A stretch of DNA of 64,000 nucleotides from assembly GCA_029747015.1 (NCBI GenBank), contig JAKOGI010000122.1, forward strand, positions 376,501 to 440,500, written 5' to 3'. The notes beneath the pieces are model-generated. The model saw only the letters and a program-made list of their open reading frames with translations. It did no database searches and was not told the origin of the DNA. Below are positions 11,720-21,592 of this stretch, one piece after another (the first letter of the stretch is position 1; the number at the start of each line of letters is the position of its first letter). A program made the translations under genes and the position numbers. Origin of the DNA: Carnegiea gigantea. Its lineage: Eukaryota > Streptophyta > Magnoliopsida > Caryophyllales > Cactaceae.

Positions 11720-12112
11720 AGAAAAGGAAAACTAGTTAAGCCATAATTGCTAACACAGGAGTCGCCTTTGTGCTTGCATATTTGATAAATTCTTTTTCAC
11801 AAAACTAAGTATTCCTTTGCAATCGGTTCGAATAAGAAAGGGTTTTGGGGCTAAAAAGATTAAGAGCTTTTCAATTCCCCTTATAACTGCAAGGATTTCT
11901 TTTTCCATTGTAGGATAGTTATATTCTACCTTATTAAAACTTCCACTGCAATATTTGCAGAGTTTTTCTCCTTCTTTGATTTTGAGTACCGCACTCCAGT
12001 GCTCATTGTTGGCATCAGTTTCAAGATCTAAATCATCTTCTTCATTCGGTAAATTAAGAACAGGAAGATTTTTTACACATCTTCTTGAAATTCTGGACAA
12101 TTTTTGAATCAT
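11720..12112 (-). pseudogene. Pararetroviral RNase H domain
   Basis: This region follows the RT domain after a frameshift near 12060-12110. The translation contains TDANNEHWSAVL, then NYPTMEKEILAVIRG, then FLIRTDCKGI. These correspond to the three acidic motifs of retroelement RNase H (Asp, Glu, Asp), and all three acidic residues are visible. The enzyme would degrade RNA in RNA:DNA hybrids during reverse transcription. The C-terminus is not clearly defined. Confidence 0.75.
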
Positions 12113-13020
12113 TAATGGTCCATGTCCAACTTACTTCTTTCTTAAGTTTCTGCTGCAATAGTTTTCTCAGCTTAGCTAAATCTTTAATGAAATCTGAAGC
12201 ATAGGTAAGGCATCCAAGAAACCTTTCTAGTTGTTTTCTATCTTCAATCTTTTCAAGAAATTTTTTTATTTTTTCCAAAATATGCTTTTGTAGGATGATT
12301 TGTCCAACTTTTATTTCTAGACCTAGTAACTTAATTTCTTGTTCAGCATAAATGCACTTGTTTTTTCCAAGTATTATACTATGATCAATGGATCTTTGGG
12401 TGATAGCTAAAACATCGTCTTTGTGCTGTTCTATAGCTTTGGAAAAGATAAGGATATCATTAATACAAACTAAACAACAATGATTAAGGTCTTTGAAGAT
12501 GTTATCCATTCTTCTCTGGAATATTTGAGGTGCATTTTTAAGACCAAATGACATTACTATCCATTCATAATGTCGTTTTGGGGCACTAAATGCAGTTAAA
12601 GGAATGCTTTCCTCATCGATTTTTATCTACCAATAACCACTTTTGTAATCCATTTTCGAGAACCAGGAGGCTCCTTGAATTCTGTTGAAAAGGATTGTTT
12701 TGTTAGGAATATAATAACCATCAAAGATAGTATTATTATTAAGTTTTTTGTAATTGACTACCATTCTGGCTTTTCCTCTTTTTTCTTTAGCATGATTTCT
12801 TATCATGAAAGCAGGACTAGTATGAGGACTCTTGCTATTTCTAATTAATCCTTTGTCAAGAAGTTCTTTAATTTGTTTATCAAATTCTTGGATATCCTAG
12901 TGGGTATACACCATTTGTTTGACTCAGATAATAGTATTGGGATTTAGTAAAGTGATTTTAGCAAATGTTTTATCTTTATCCCAAAATTTCAGAGGATTAT
13001 CAGAGTAGAGTTCTTTGTAT
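12054..13020 (-). pseudogene. Pararetroviral reverse transcriptase domain
   Basis: The frame runs from about 13020 to 12054 with a few stops (near 12900 and 12629). Visible RT features, in order, are a KGLIRNSKSPHTSPAFMI segment, ARMVVNYKKLN, WFSKMDYKSGYW, then SFGLKNAPQIFQRRM and the active-site region VCINDILIFSK. The catalytic YxDD motif reads CIND here (about 12452-12470): Tyr is Cys and the first Asp is Asn, so this copy should be inactive. The frame is the same as that of the upstream protease and the movement protein C-terminus, suggesting a polyprotein. The role was synthesis of viral DNA from pregenomic RNA. Confidence 0.85.
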
Positions 13021-13715
13021 AATTTTTCTTATTGTTCAACAATTTGCTCTTTAATAGATAATTCAAGTAATGAGATTGTCAGTGCTATTTCTCGTTGTGC
13101 AACCATTACCTTCTCACCACGTTGGCTGCGTGTAAATTCAATTTTTTGATGAGTGTTCACCTTACTAAATTTTTCAATAGGAACTGAGTAACCCTTAATT
13201 ATAAATATTATTTGGTTTCTGGTCTGAATGTAAGGAGAATATAATCTTTGAAAATTATTTTCAATAATCATATCATGAGAGGGTTGATCGGTAGCCTATA
13301 GAACTGGTATAATACATTAAACTCCTCCTAATTCTATGGATAATCCTTCTATGGCTTCATTATGGCTCATAACACTATTATCAGCTATCCTTACTTGTAA
13401 AGGATTTTTAGCTCTTTTCCATATAAATTCAGGAAATAATGATCTTTTTTCAAAACATACAGAACAACCACTATCTATGTAAGCACACAATTCATATTTA
13501 TTATATCCCTCTAAACATATCTTTATTGGTATATAGATGCTATTAGGGTTTGTGTTCGTAGCCTCGTAGAATATTTCCATAGTCATATTTTTTACTAATT
13601 CATCCTCATAGATAGGTTCACTGACAGTTCTAGTTTTGTACCGAATGACTTTTCCATCTAGACTTATTAACCGATCTAGACTGGGTCTTGCAGCCTCAAA
13701 ACTCATTCTACTCAT
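13021..13715 (-). pseudogene. Pararetroviral aspartic protease region
   Basis: The translation contains ELCAYIDSGCSVCF (codons near 13463-13500). The Asp-Ser-Gly triad is that of a retroviral-type aspartic protease, here followed by Cys. About 60 residues later comes an ADNSVMSHNEAI segment that fits the fold. Stops near 13316 and 13298 separate this part from the RT N-terminal region. The protease would cleave the viral polyprotein. It shares a reading frame with the downstream RT and with the movement protein C-terminal part upstream. Confidence 0.75.
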
Positions 13716-13781
13716 TTCACTTGTTAGGTTAATTGTATCATCTTCTTTAAGCTCTTCTTTAGCGGATGAAGATCCTTCTCC

Positions 13782-14500
13782 TCAATCTGATCTTGTACTC
13801 ATGCTTCTTAATAATTGAGGTTTAATGGTGATTTTACCTTCCTCATCAATTTTTATTATATTTTTCTTATTAATCTTTGTAGGATTGGCAAAGCTAGATA
13901 TCCAAGATCGATCGATTTTTATCTCCTGTGGATTGGACTTGATCCTCTGGATCTTTTGCATGGGGGTAGCACTTTCAAATTTTTCTGCTTCTATCATTAT
14001 TACCTTAGTCTTTGGTCTATCGTATTATCTAGCTTGTAGATAATTTTCTAAAATATCCTTAAAGGATATCATCCTCTTTTCATATCCATCCCAACTGTTT
14101 TTATCTTAAGGGATAGGAAGTTTTTAGCAAATTCATCTTTTAGAGTCACGTAATATCCAGGTCGACAGTTGAAACCTACTGACCCATTACATAAATTGGT
14201 TTTTATCCCTGTGATTATCTGATTATGAAATTTGGTATGCCTAATATCACAGAGTAAAGCGTAAAGATCTATATCTTTACCATAATATTGTAATGGAGTG
14301 ATTTAAACTTGGACACTTTCGACGTGGATATACCTGTACTTTCTATTTTTGTTATGCTTAAGGATATTCTTCCAATTAATAACATTAACTTCCCCAACAT
14401 CATACTCACAATCTTTTATCTCAAGATCTCCTTCCATCATTTCGCATACGTATTTGCTTTTTAATTGAAAAATAGATTTTTTATAGATCATATCTTTTTG
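13782..14500 (-). pseudogene. Pararetroviral movement protein domain
   Basis: The translation includes YALLCDIRHTKFHNQIITG followed by TNLCNGSVGFNC and YYVTLKDEF (about 14120-14260). These match the core of 30K-superfamily movement proteins of plant pararetroviruses: an Asp-x-Arg-like element followed by the Asn-Gly...Asn-Cys block. The protein would enlarge plasmodesmata for cell-to-cell spread. The N-terminal part (14303-14491) and the C-terminal part (13782-13997) are in different frames, with a stop near 14304 and a frame change near 14100. The domain lies downstream of the coat protein zinc knuckle rather than upstream of the coat region. Confidence 0.7.
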
Positions 14501-16440
14501 GATTATGGGAAGAACCCAATCTCTTTTGACTTCTTCATGATCATTGTCTACTACAAGCTCTTCACCTTAAAGATCAACAAGACTAACCGAGTTACTTTCC
14601 AACATATGACTTGTTTCTTTATAATCACTTTCTTCATATTCGTTGTTTCCTATAATTTCAACGATTCCTTTGTTGTCACCTAAGGCTAGGTCTAATGCCT
14701 CATCTTCACTAAGCACAACATAATTTAGACTTCCCAAGGTTTCAATAAGGTTGTTATTTTTTCTGTTTTTACATTCATCAGCATAATGTCCTACTTCTTT
14801 GCATGCCCAGCATTTGCAATTGTTTTTCCCTGCAGGGCAATAAGCAACTTTCCTAAAAAATTGACCTTTTTTAGGACTTGGTTTGTTGAAATATTTTATT
14901 CTATATTTTTCGTCTCTTTGCTTGTTAAAGTTCTTTTTCTTGTAGAATTTTCTTTTTCTTCTTTCTCAAATTCTTTTCCCCATTGGTGAGGAGAATCCCA
15001 ACAAGTCAAGAATTGCTTCTTAATCTTCTTTTCAGTTTGAAGATCAAGATATTGTCCATTGACCCATTTTTGCAAGTAGGACATTCTTGAATTAAGGGTA
15101 TCAACAACATCTGTTCGTTCAAACCATGCCACGTATTTTTCATTAATTATCGAATTTATAGGATATGGCAACTTATCATAGAACATGCCAAGATTGGTTC
15201 CATTATGCCCAATTTTGTGATAATAATGACTGAATTCTGCAATATAATTTTCTAGGTATCTCATATCCCATAGTTCTATATTGTTAATTTTTCTTTGCCA
15301 TTCTCGTGCTTTTTCTTCAGAATTAATTTTAGCTCCAATGAATTTAGTTTCAATTTCTTTGCACAGACTTCTGAACATAGCAATTGGTGTTTCCATCATT
15401 CTTAATGTATTTTTATCATCTTTACTTAATGAATCATACTAGTCGGCTACAGTGCCAGAGAAACTATGGTCGATATAATTTAGGAAGTTGGTCGCAGTCC
15501 ATGTAGTATTTAAGTTTAAGACACTGTTCATTCCTCTTTTCCAGTGCTCAAATATTTCTTCTCTATTACAAGCTCTATCAATGTTTTAAGATATAGCCAG
15601 TTTACCTAATTGGGGTAAGACCAATCTCTTCATAGGTCATGGTTTTCCTTGGGATAAACCCGAAGGAAAAATTAGTTGTTCGTCCTGTAGGAACATATCT
15701 AGTTCTTAAGAAATGAGTGTTTCTTCTGGATGGTTCACCAAATTCTTCAGGTTTAAGAATGACATTCTTAACAAGATTAGACTCTGTTTTATATAAGTCA
15801 ATTTCTTCTCTGATTTCGTTAATCTCATTCTCAGCAGCTATTTTACCATATTTTTTATCTAATTTTCATTTAATTTCTTCTAATGGTAACGCATTAAGAT
15901 CATCGAGTTTTTGCTGATATATTTCTTCTTTTAGTTGGACATTATTGGTCTCTTCATTGTCTTCTGACAAAATGTCATGTTTATCACTAATTGCGCTCAT
16001 GATTTTGTTTAGCTCTTCTGGATTTTGTTCCTCATCGAACATTTTTTGTAGTTCTTCAAGATTGTATCTTTCATACTTCATCTTCTTTTTCTTTCTTTTC
16101 AGTAGATTTTGCACCAGATTGCTCTCCTATTTCTTTTTGGATTTTTATCTCTTGTAAAGAAAATGGAATCTTATTTTTTGAATTTTGGAAAAGATATTTA
16201 TGCTGAAAAGGAGTGTTAATTCTAGGATTAGCTTTTTCACTATGTCTAACTTCGTTAATAAGAGAAAGATAAACAACAGTTAACTAATTATTAAGATATT
16301 TTAGTTTAGCCTTAATTTTAGCTAATTTAGCTTTTAATTCTAAAATTATATCAGCGATATAGTTTAATTGAGATGCTAATGAGATATTACCTTCTGGTGA
16401 GTGAATAATATGAGAATAATTGGGATCATGGCAAGCAGAT
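14501..16440 (-). pseudogene. Pararetroviral coat protein region with zinc knuckle
   Basis: Three parts are visible. The N-terminal part (about 15866-16440) is Lys/Glu-rich and coiled-coil-like. The central coat protein core (14896-15399) contains WFERTDVVDTLNSRMSYL. The CCHC zinc knuckle CWACKEVGHYADEC is encoded at about 14770-14820. This arrangement is diagnostic of caulimovirid capsid proteins, whose knuckle binds pregenomic RNA. The three parts are in different frames, with several stops between them. The start codon is not certain; coding character fades upstream of about 16440, some 80 nt downstream of the primer site. Confidence 0.8.
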
Positions 16441-16517
16441 TATGGTTCAAGCATTAATCACAGTTAATTAGCTTAATTAATTATTAATTAGCTTAATAAT
16501 CTCAATTATTTTTGTGC

Positions 16518-16534
16518 ACATGGCTCTGATACCA
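16518..16534 (-). other. Pararetroviral primer binding site (tRNA-Met)
   Basis: The minus strand reads TGGTATCAGAGCCATGT. This is a 17-nt match to the complement of plant initiator tRNA-Met, which primes minus-strand DNA synthesis in Caulimoviridae. It is conventionally position 1 of the viral genome. It sits upstream of the coat protein region on the same strand, which fixes the element's orientation. Confidence 0.85.
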
Positions 16535-16560
16535 GATGAAAGAGGACGTCGAGATTTATT

Positions 16561-16795
16561 AGTGAGCAAATAACCACAAACACAATTTTCAATTTTTTGA
16601 AAGTAAATTTTTAAGGATTGAGGGTAAATTTACAAATATAAAAAGTTTAAGGGCTTAAAAGAAAATGTAAACAGTGAATGGTCCCCTTAAAATAGTTTTC
16701 ATAGAATATTGTCCCTTTTAAATTTATTCTAATAACATGGTCCCCTAATTATGATTTCCATACAAAGTGGGGTACCTGGCAGTGATTTTTCCCAA
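16561..16795. other. Possible viral leader remnant or host flank
   Basis: No ORF. The left part may be pregenomic leader upstream of the primer site. I found no matching copy at the other end of the viral insert, so the integration junction is not resolved. Confidence 0.35.
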
Positions 16796-16940
16796 TGTGT
16801 GTTGTTTTATTTTTAGAAGTAAAGAAAAATACTCCCATTTTTCTTGGTCTTTGCGCTATGAACAACCCTTTCATTTCAACCTCCTGACACACGCAAGCAT
16901 GCTTGGGGTGGTTTCTAAAATTGTTTAGTTTGTCATTTTG
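16796..16940. repeat. Direct repeat, copy 1 (about 140 bp)
   Basis: It shares long stretches with 17263-17400, for example AAAGAAAAATACTCCC, AACAACCCTTTCATTTCAAC and CTCCTGACA, with small differences. The two copies are about 465 bp apart in the same direction. Confidence 0.7.
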
Positions 16941-17262
16941 TTAGGCAGACTGAAGCCTAGTAGTCATGTGTGTGCCATGCGGCAGTGCCAAGGAGTTCAA
17001 TTGGGCCTTGAACTGGCAATTATCTAGACGCTAATTAATGCCAAAAAAAAGAAAAAAAATAAATTTCAATCAACTTATACTAACCGTTGCTTCCAACCCC
17101 CCCCCCAAAAAGCAAAAAATTCGTCTAACTTCACAAAACCTATGCTACCGCCATCAGCATTCATATTCCACAATGAACAAAGGCTCTTGTGACCTGGACT
17201 CCATGTGTCGCTCAATGCACAATATATCTGACTCTTGCACCACAATTTAATGGTGCGAAATA

Positions 17263-17400
17263 TGTGTGTCATTTTATTTTTTCAAGTAAAGAAAAATACT
17301 CCCCACTTCCCTTGATCTTTGCGTCATTAACAACCCTTTCATTTCAACCTCCTGACAGTACGTTTTGGGGTGGGTTCTGAAATGATTTGTTTTGTTATTC
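17263..17400. repeat. Direct repeat, copy 2 (about 140 bp)
   Basis: Partner of the copy at 16796-16940. The spacer between them carries no primer site that I can find and no ORF with known domains; it has a run of 10 C followed by A at 17097-17111. It could be an old solo or short LTR-like structure, or a simple segmental duplication. Confidence 0.7.
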
Positions 17401-18112
17401 ATTCTTGTAATGAGTGATAGAGATTACACATAGTGAATGAGTGGGATTAACGAATTTATAGAACTTGCCTTAGGGTTGAGAGTAAGGCTAAATGGGTAGA
17501 TTTAGGTGGAAAAGGTAGGAGTATAAATAAAAACATATAGACTAGCTAGTAATTGGCGATCAAAGAATTGAATGCTATAAGTACAATACGTTAGATATAG
17601 TCTTCTTTATAGTGGTAATTTGTAATGGCAACAGGGACGAGAAAGCAGCATGTCCACGACTTAATAGAAATTAAGTTTTTCATATGCGATATTATTGAAA
17701 ACGCTCTACTTGGTCCAGAAATTTTTGAAGAAGAGTGTAACCACTCACAAGGTTATGTCAACAATAGCCCAAATGAATTATTTTACAGAGTCGATCAGCA
17801 AGGAATCTAATGGTCACTCAACCAACTATTGATATGTTGATTGTATGCAAAGAAGACCCTAACGTGGAGGACCCCATCATAATGGATTGCATTGTTGGTT
17901 CTCTCTCTCCACCCTATTGTTGTTTCATTTTTACGTCTTTAATTATAGTTTTAATTTATATTGACTATGCGTGTTACTTGATATTTAGGTTTTGATTTTA
18001 TGCTCTTTATGATCATTTATGTTTGCGAGGTGTATGGAGCTAAGGGTTGTAAGCAGTCTAATTAGTTGTTTTCATTGCATTTAATGTTAACAGGTCATAA
18101 TTTTCATTGAAT
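17401..18112. other. Unassigned DNA with two abutting small ORFs
   Basis: Two plus-strand ORFs, 17625-17810 and 17810-17995, abut so that the stop of the first overlaps the ATG of the second (TAATG). Neither translation matches a family I know. In a plant genome such an arrangement has no particular meaning, so I treat them as probable chance ORFs or exon fragments. Confidence 0.35.
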
Positions 18113-18433
18113 TTATAGAACTTTTCTTATACCAGTGCGACTGGAAGCATATGGTTGACGTTTTAGATTTCCCTCATCATCTTTGGTATTGTGAAACTTT
18201 ACAACCCTAAAACATTTTCAGTATGCACATTTTTGCATATGTGCATGGATTTCATTCATTGTGCAAAATGACATGCCCACTGCTGGAGCAGCAACTTCTT
18301 CATTGTCTTCATGAATAGTAGATTCTATATCCTCACTTACTTCATCATTTGTCCCACTTGACATATCCTCCAAACTATCTTTTTCATTTTTAGATCCTGA
18401 TGATTCCATTACCTTTGAAATAACTATTCCCAT
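18113..18433 (-). pseudogene. FAR1/FRS-type DNA-binding domain fragment
   Basis: The frame opens with ATG at 18433 and runs 107 codons to a TAA at 18113, with one internal TGA at codon 72. The first 50 residues are acidic and Ser-rich. Then come PAVGMSFCTMNEIHAHMQKC and, after the stop, FRVVKFHNTKDDEGNLKRQP and YASSRTGIRK. This order of Val-Gly-Met-x-Phe, an aromatic Tyr-Ala-type segment and a basic Ser-Arg-x-Gly block matches the N-terminal FAR1 DNA-binding domain of FAR1-related factors and Mutator-like transposases. The rest of the domain (zinc ligands) and the MULE transposase are missing, so this is a truncated pseudogene or a transduced fragment. Confidence 0.6.
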
Positions 18434-19021
18434 ATACTTTCATTAGATAAGTGAGATGAAGTGGTAATATTTTACAAAAAGAATTTTAGTAAACAAAGGA
18501 AATATTTAAAACTATCGCGTCATAAATTGAAACCAAATAAGGCTAGAATTAATGAAAGATAGCACCTTGTCCTTTATATATGACAAATAAAACAAATTCT
18601 CCTAAAATCCAACATCTCACACGAACCAAACAAAGTTAGATCATTACTTAAATCAAATAACATAGACTTAATTTTAAGGATTTAAAGTTTGTGAAATATG
18701 ATCAAATACGCTAATGTTTGTTTTCCTTTTAGATACTCAGGTTCTGTTAAGAAATTAACTACTAATCTCTTTGTTTTTTGGATTAATATTATTTCGAAAA
18801 TTAACTAACTATAAAGGTAACATATATGGTAATCAATAATTATGTGACAAAAAACATCCAAATATAATACTATTATAAACTTTGCAATCAAATAAAACTT
18901 AAAAATGACAATTATAACCATTTTTATAGGTAGTGGAGTCTTTAAAGAAAAAGAGTCAATTGCCAATCCTAAAAACTTGTCTAATTTTGGCTCTGGTATA
19001 TTATTACATCATATACATCAA
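18434..19021. other. Unassigned AT-rich DNA
   Basis: Could hold the promoter region of the FAR1 fragment, but no element can be pointed to. It ends at the LTR of copia element A. Confidence 0.4.
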
Positions 19022-20354
19022 TTAGCAACTTTAATTGTAAGGTTTTGATGATGACAATCCAAATGAACTAGTCAATATGTTGTACTTGAGATTAGATGTT
19101 GTGCTTGAGTTGAGTGTTAAGACGGGATCTAGAAGAATACTTGGAGCAATTCGAATGAGCGTGGAGTATTAAAGTCGATACATACACGAGAAGTCCAGCT
19201 GATAACAAGATTCTAAGAACATTACCTCGACACAATTCTGAGCACAGAGTATGAAACATCAAAATCATATCTAAGGAGTTCATCTAGTAACAAGAGTCTT
19301 AGGCTTAGCATTGGTTTTATTTTTTAGATTCTTGTTAATATGCCAATTAGAAGGTCTTGACTTAGCGTTTGCTTTGAAATGTTTTTAAGTACTTCAGAAC
19401 ACTGCCTCATAACAGTTCTGAGAAGTCAGGTCTGTAGTATTCTAACGTCAAAGACAAAAAACGAATTTCAAGATTTTAGATTGTTTTTTTTTTTACTGAT
19501 GATTTTCTTGAAATAATTAGGATTAATTTCCCTGTGTCAGTTAAGTCTAAAAAGATTTTCTCTTTCAAGATAATGTTGAGAGATTTTTCTGTAGAATCTA
19601 AAAAAGGTTTCTTCCCTAAAAAAATACTTTTGAAAGATCCTTGAAAGATTTTATCCTATCTTTTAAGGGAAGAATATCAAGTGGAGAAATTGTGAGGAGC
19701 TTGGCTGCTAAGTTGCTAAGTGGGCATGGAATTCTCTTTGTCCTACTCATGCGCCATCTGCACCACACTATTTAAGTCTCCTCCTTCTCTAGTTTTTCTT
19801 AAGGTTTTCTAAGGGATTAAAATTGTCTTTGTGAGTCTGAATTTTCTGAGAGAAAACCTTGAATAAGAGTGCTAAATCGAGTCTTTCATATTGGTATAAT
19901 AGGGATTGTATTGTACCTTACATTCAGCTTGTCTAGAAGCATTCAACTAAGGTGTCTTGCTGTTTCTTTTTTCATTATTGAATCAAAAAATTGTCCAAGT
20001 CTTAGGAGACATTGGACTGGTCTCTCAGGAGACGTTGGATATGGTGTCTATGTAACTAGGGTCTCGGGGTAGACTAGTTATGTGTGTTACGTGTGTAACG
20101 AATTCGGCCCGTTTAGTGAAAGTGTTGCTGAAATCCTACAGCGGTAAGTCGTGGTTTTTACACCTCAGTTGGGCAAGAGGTGGTTTTCTACGTAAAAATA
20201 TTATGTCTCCTTCATTATTTCGGCAATTAGTTTTGTTTCTGCTTCACTCCAACCACTCAGTGCAAACAGTTTTCACGAGTGTTCTGAAACAATCAGAAAA
20301 GTCGGTCGACACAATTCACCCCCCTTTTGTGTCCTTATGCGATTAATTCTAACA
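19022..20354 (+). repeat. 5' LTR of copia element A
   Basis: It matches 38083-39473 over its whole length, for example TGTAAGGTTTTGATGATGAC near the start and GATTAATTCTAACA at the end. The exact 5' edge is uncertain by about 15 bp: clear identity starts at 19036 and weaker similarity extends to 19022. A TATA-like CTATTTAAG lies near 19768. The LTR is rich in TTCTGAG/AGAACAG words. Confidence 0.85.
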
Positions 20355-20356
20355 AG

Positions 20357-20368
20357 CAGTATCAGAGA
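20357..20368 (+). other. Primer binding site of element A (degenerate tRNA-Met)
   Basis: CAGTATCAGAGA lies two bases after the LTR end AACA. It keeps the GTATCAGAG core of the initiator tRNA-Met site, with changes on both sides. Element B has the perfect form. Confidence 0.7.
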
Positions 20369-20412
20369 AGAGTTCTCATAGTTAGGTTAACACCTTGAGA
20401 GATCCTGAAAAG

Positions 20413-21592
20413 ATGAATGCTCCACAAGGAATTCTGGAGGGTCAATCTGTGATTCGACCACCATACTTCAATGAGCAACACTACAACTGGTGGAAGAATC
20501 GTATGGAGAACTACATTCAGGTTGATGACTATGACCTATGGATGATCATTGTGAATGGTCCTTACATTCCAATGAAGACTACGGAAGATGGCAAGACTGT
20601 TGCTAACAGCCCAGAGAAGTTCGACTCAGAGGATTTCAAAAAGATGGAGAAAAACGCTAAGGCTAAGAAGTTGTTGTACTTTAGCCTTGGATTATATGAG
20701 TACACTCGGATCTCGGAGTGTGAGTCTGCAAAAGAAATATGGAACGCTCTTCGCGTGGCACATGAAGGAACTAGAAAGTTCAAGAAATTCTTCAAGAAGG
20801 TTAAAGGCAATATCAAGAAAGGAAGTACCAAGAAGCCACGAAATAGTGATCATGATAAGTTTTTAGAATGCTTCAGATGTGGAAAACCCGATCACATTGT
20901 GAAGAATTGCCCCACATAGAAGGAAGAACAGGGGTCAGAACAGTTTCGAAACCATTACAAGAGGCCGCAACAGAGCAGCTCCTCAAGGCATTTCGGTAAG
21001 GCAATGATGGCAGCCTGAGGTGAAACTTCAGAGGAGGAAGAGGACACCCAAGAGGAAGAAGTTGTAGAAGCCCTCATGGCTAGAAGCGAGTCTGAATCGG
21101 ACCTTGCATCAGTCGAAAGCTTGTCCCAACTCAAGGATACGGTACGTGATCTTAGCAAAGCTAAAGTTGTGAAATTATTATTTGCCATAATGAATGAGTG
21201 TAAGACAATAATTGCTGAAAATTGCATGCTTAAAAATGTTTGATCCGAATTGAAAAAAGATATTAGAATGTTTGAATGAACAAACTAGAACTTGAACATG
21301 TCAATGAAGTTCTCAAATGTGAAAAACTTAAGGCAGAAGAAGAGGTCCTTGCCCTATGTAAAGATCTTAATGCACTTAAAGACCTCATAAGCACAAGAGA
21401 GAAAGAGTTTAACTTTGATCTTGCAAGGCTGAATAGTGAGTCCCTAGACCTAAAACTTAAGGTGGAATCCTTGGTAAGTGAAAATAACCAACAGCTTAAA
21501 AAAGCACATAAGGCCGAATCTGACCTCGTTCAGAACAGACGCTGCAATAGTTCCTCATAAGCGTATGCTCATAAGGTCGAATCTAACCTCGT
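20413..21592 (+). pseudogene. Copia element A gag, 5' part, with internal deletion
   Basis: I chose the ATG at 20413 (MNAPQGILEGQS) because it aligns with the gag start of element B (MSTPQGMLESQS). The N-terminal domain carries YNWWKNRMENYIQ and DDYDLWMI. Relative to B about 395 bp are missing: the text jumps from AHEGT straight to RKFKKFFKK near 20771, in frame. A CCHC zinc knuckle (CFRCGKPDHIVKNC) follows, then a stop at 20917. The coiled-coil C-terminal part (about 21276-21560) lies after further stops. Gag would form the particle and bind RNA. The frame is broken at 21593 by the insertion of element B and resumes at 32577. Confidence 0.8.

Larger units (their letters stand above)
10150..16560 (-). 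mobile_element. Endogenous pararetrovirus (Caulimoviridae), decayed
   Basis: Read on the minus strand, the segment runs from a tRNA-Met primer site (16518-16534) through coat protein with zinc knuckle, movement protein, aspartic protease, reverse transcriptase, RNase H and a further ORF, to a TATA box and poly(A) signal. It has no integrase and no LTRs, which separates it from LTR retrotransposons. At about 6.4 kb it holds most of a pararetroviral genome. Coat protein preceding movement protein is the order I recall for cavemoviruses and solendoviruses, so that is my tentative placement. Many stops and frameshifts make this copy non-functional. Both end points are estimates. Confidence 0.85.

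Noticed and set aside
10150..16560. LTR retrotransposon instead of pararetrovirus
   Set aside because: No integrase and no LTRs, while a movement protein and the caulimovirid coat protein core are present.
16796..17400. TRIM retrotransposon
   Set aside because: No tRNA primer site after the first repeat and no polypurine tract before the second.
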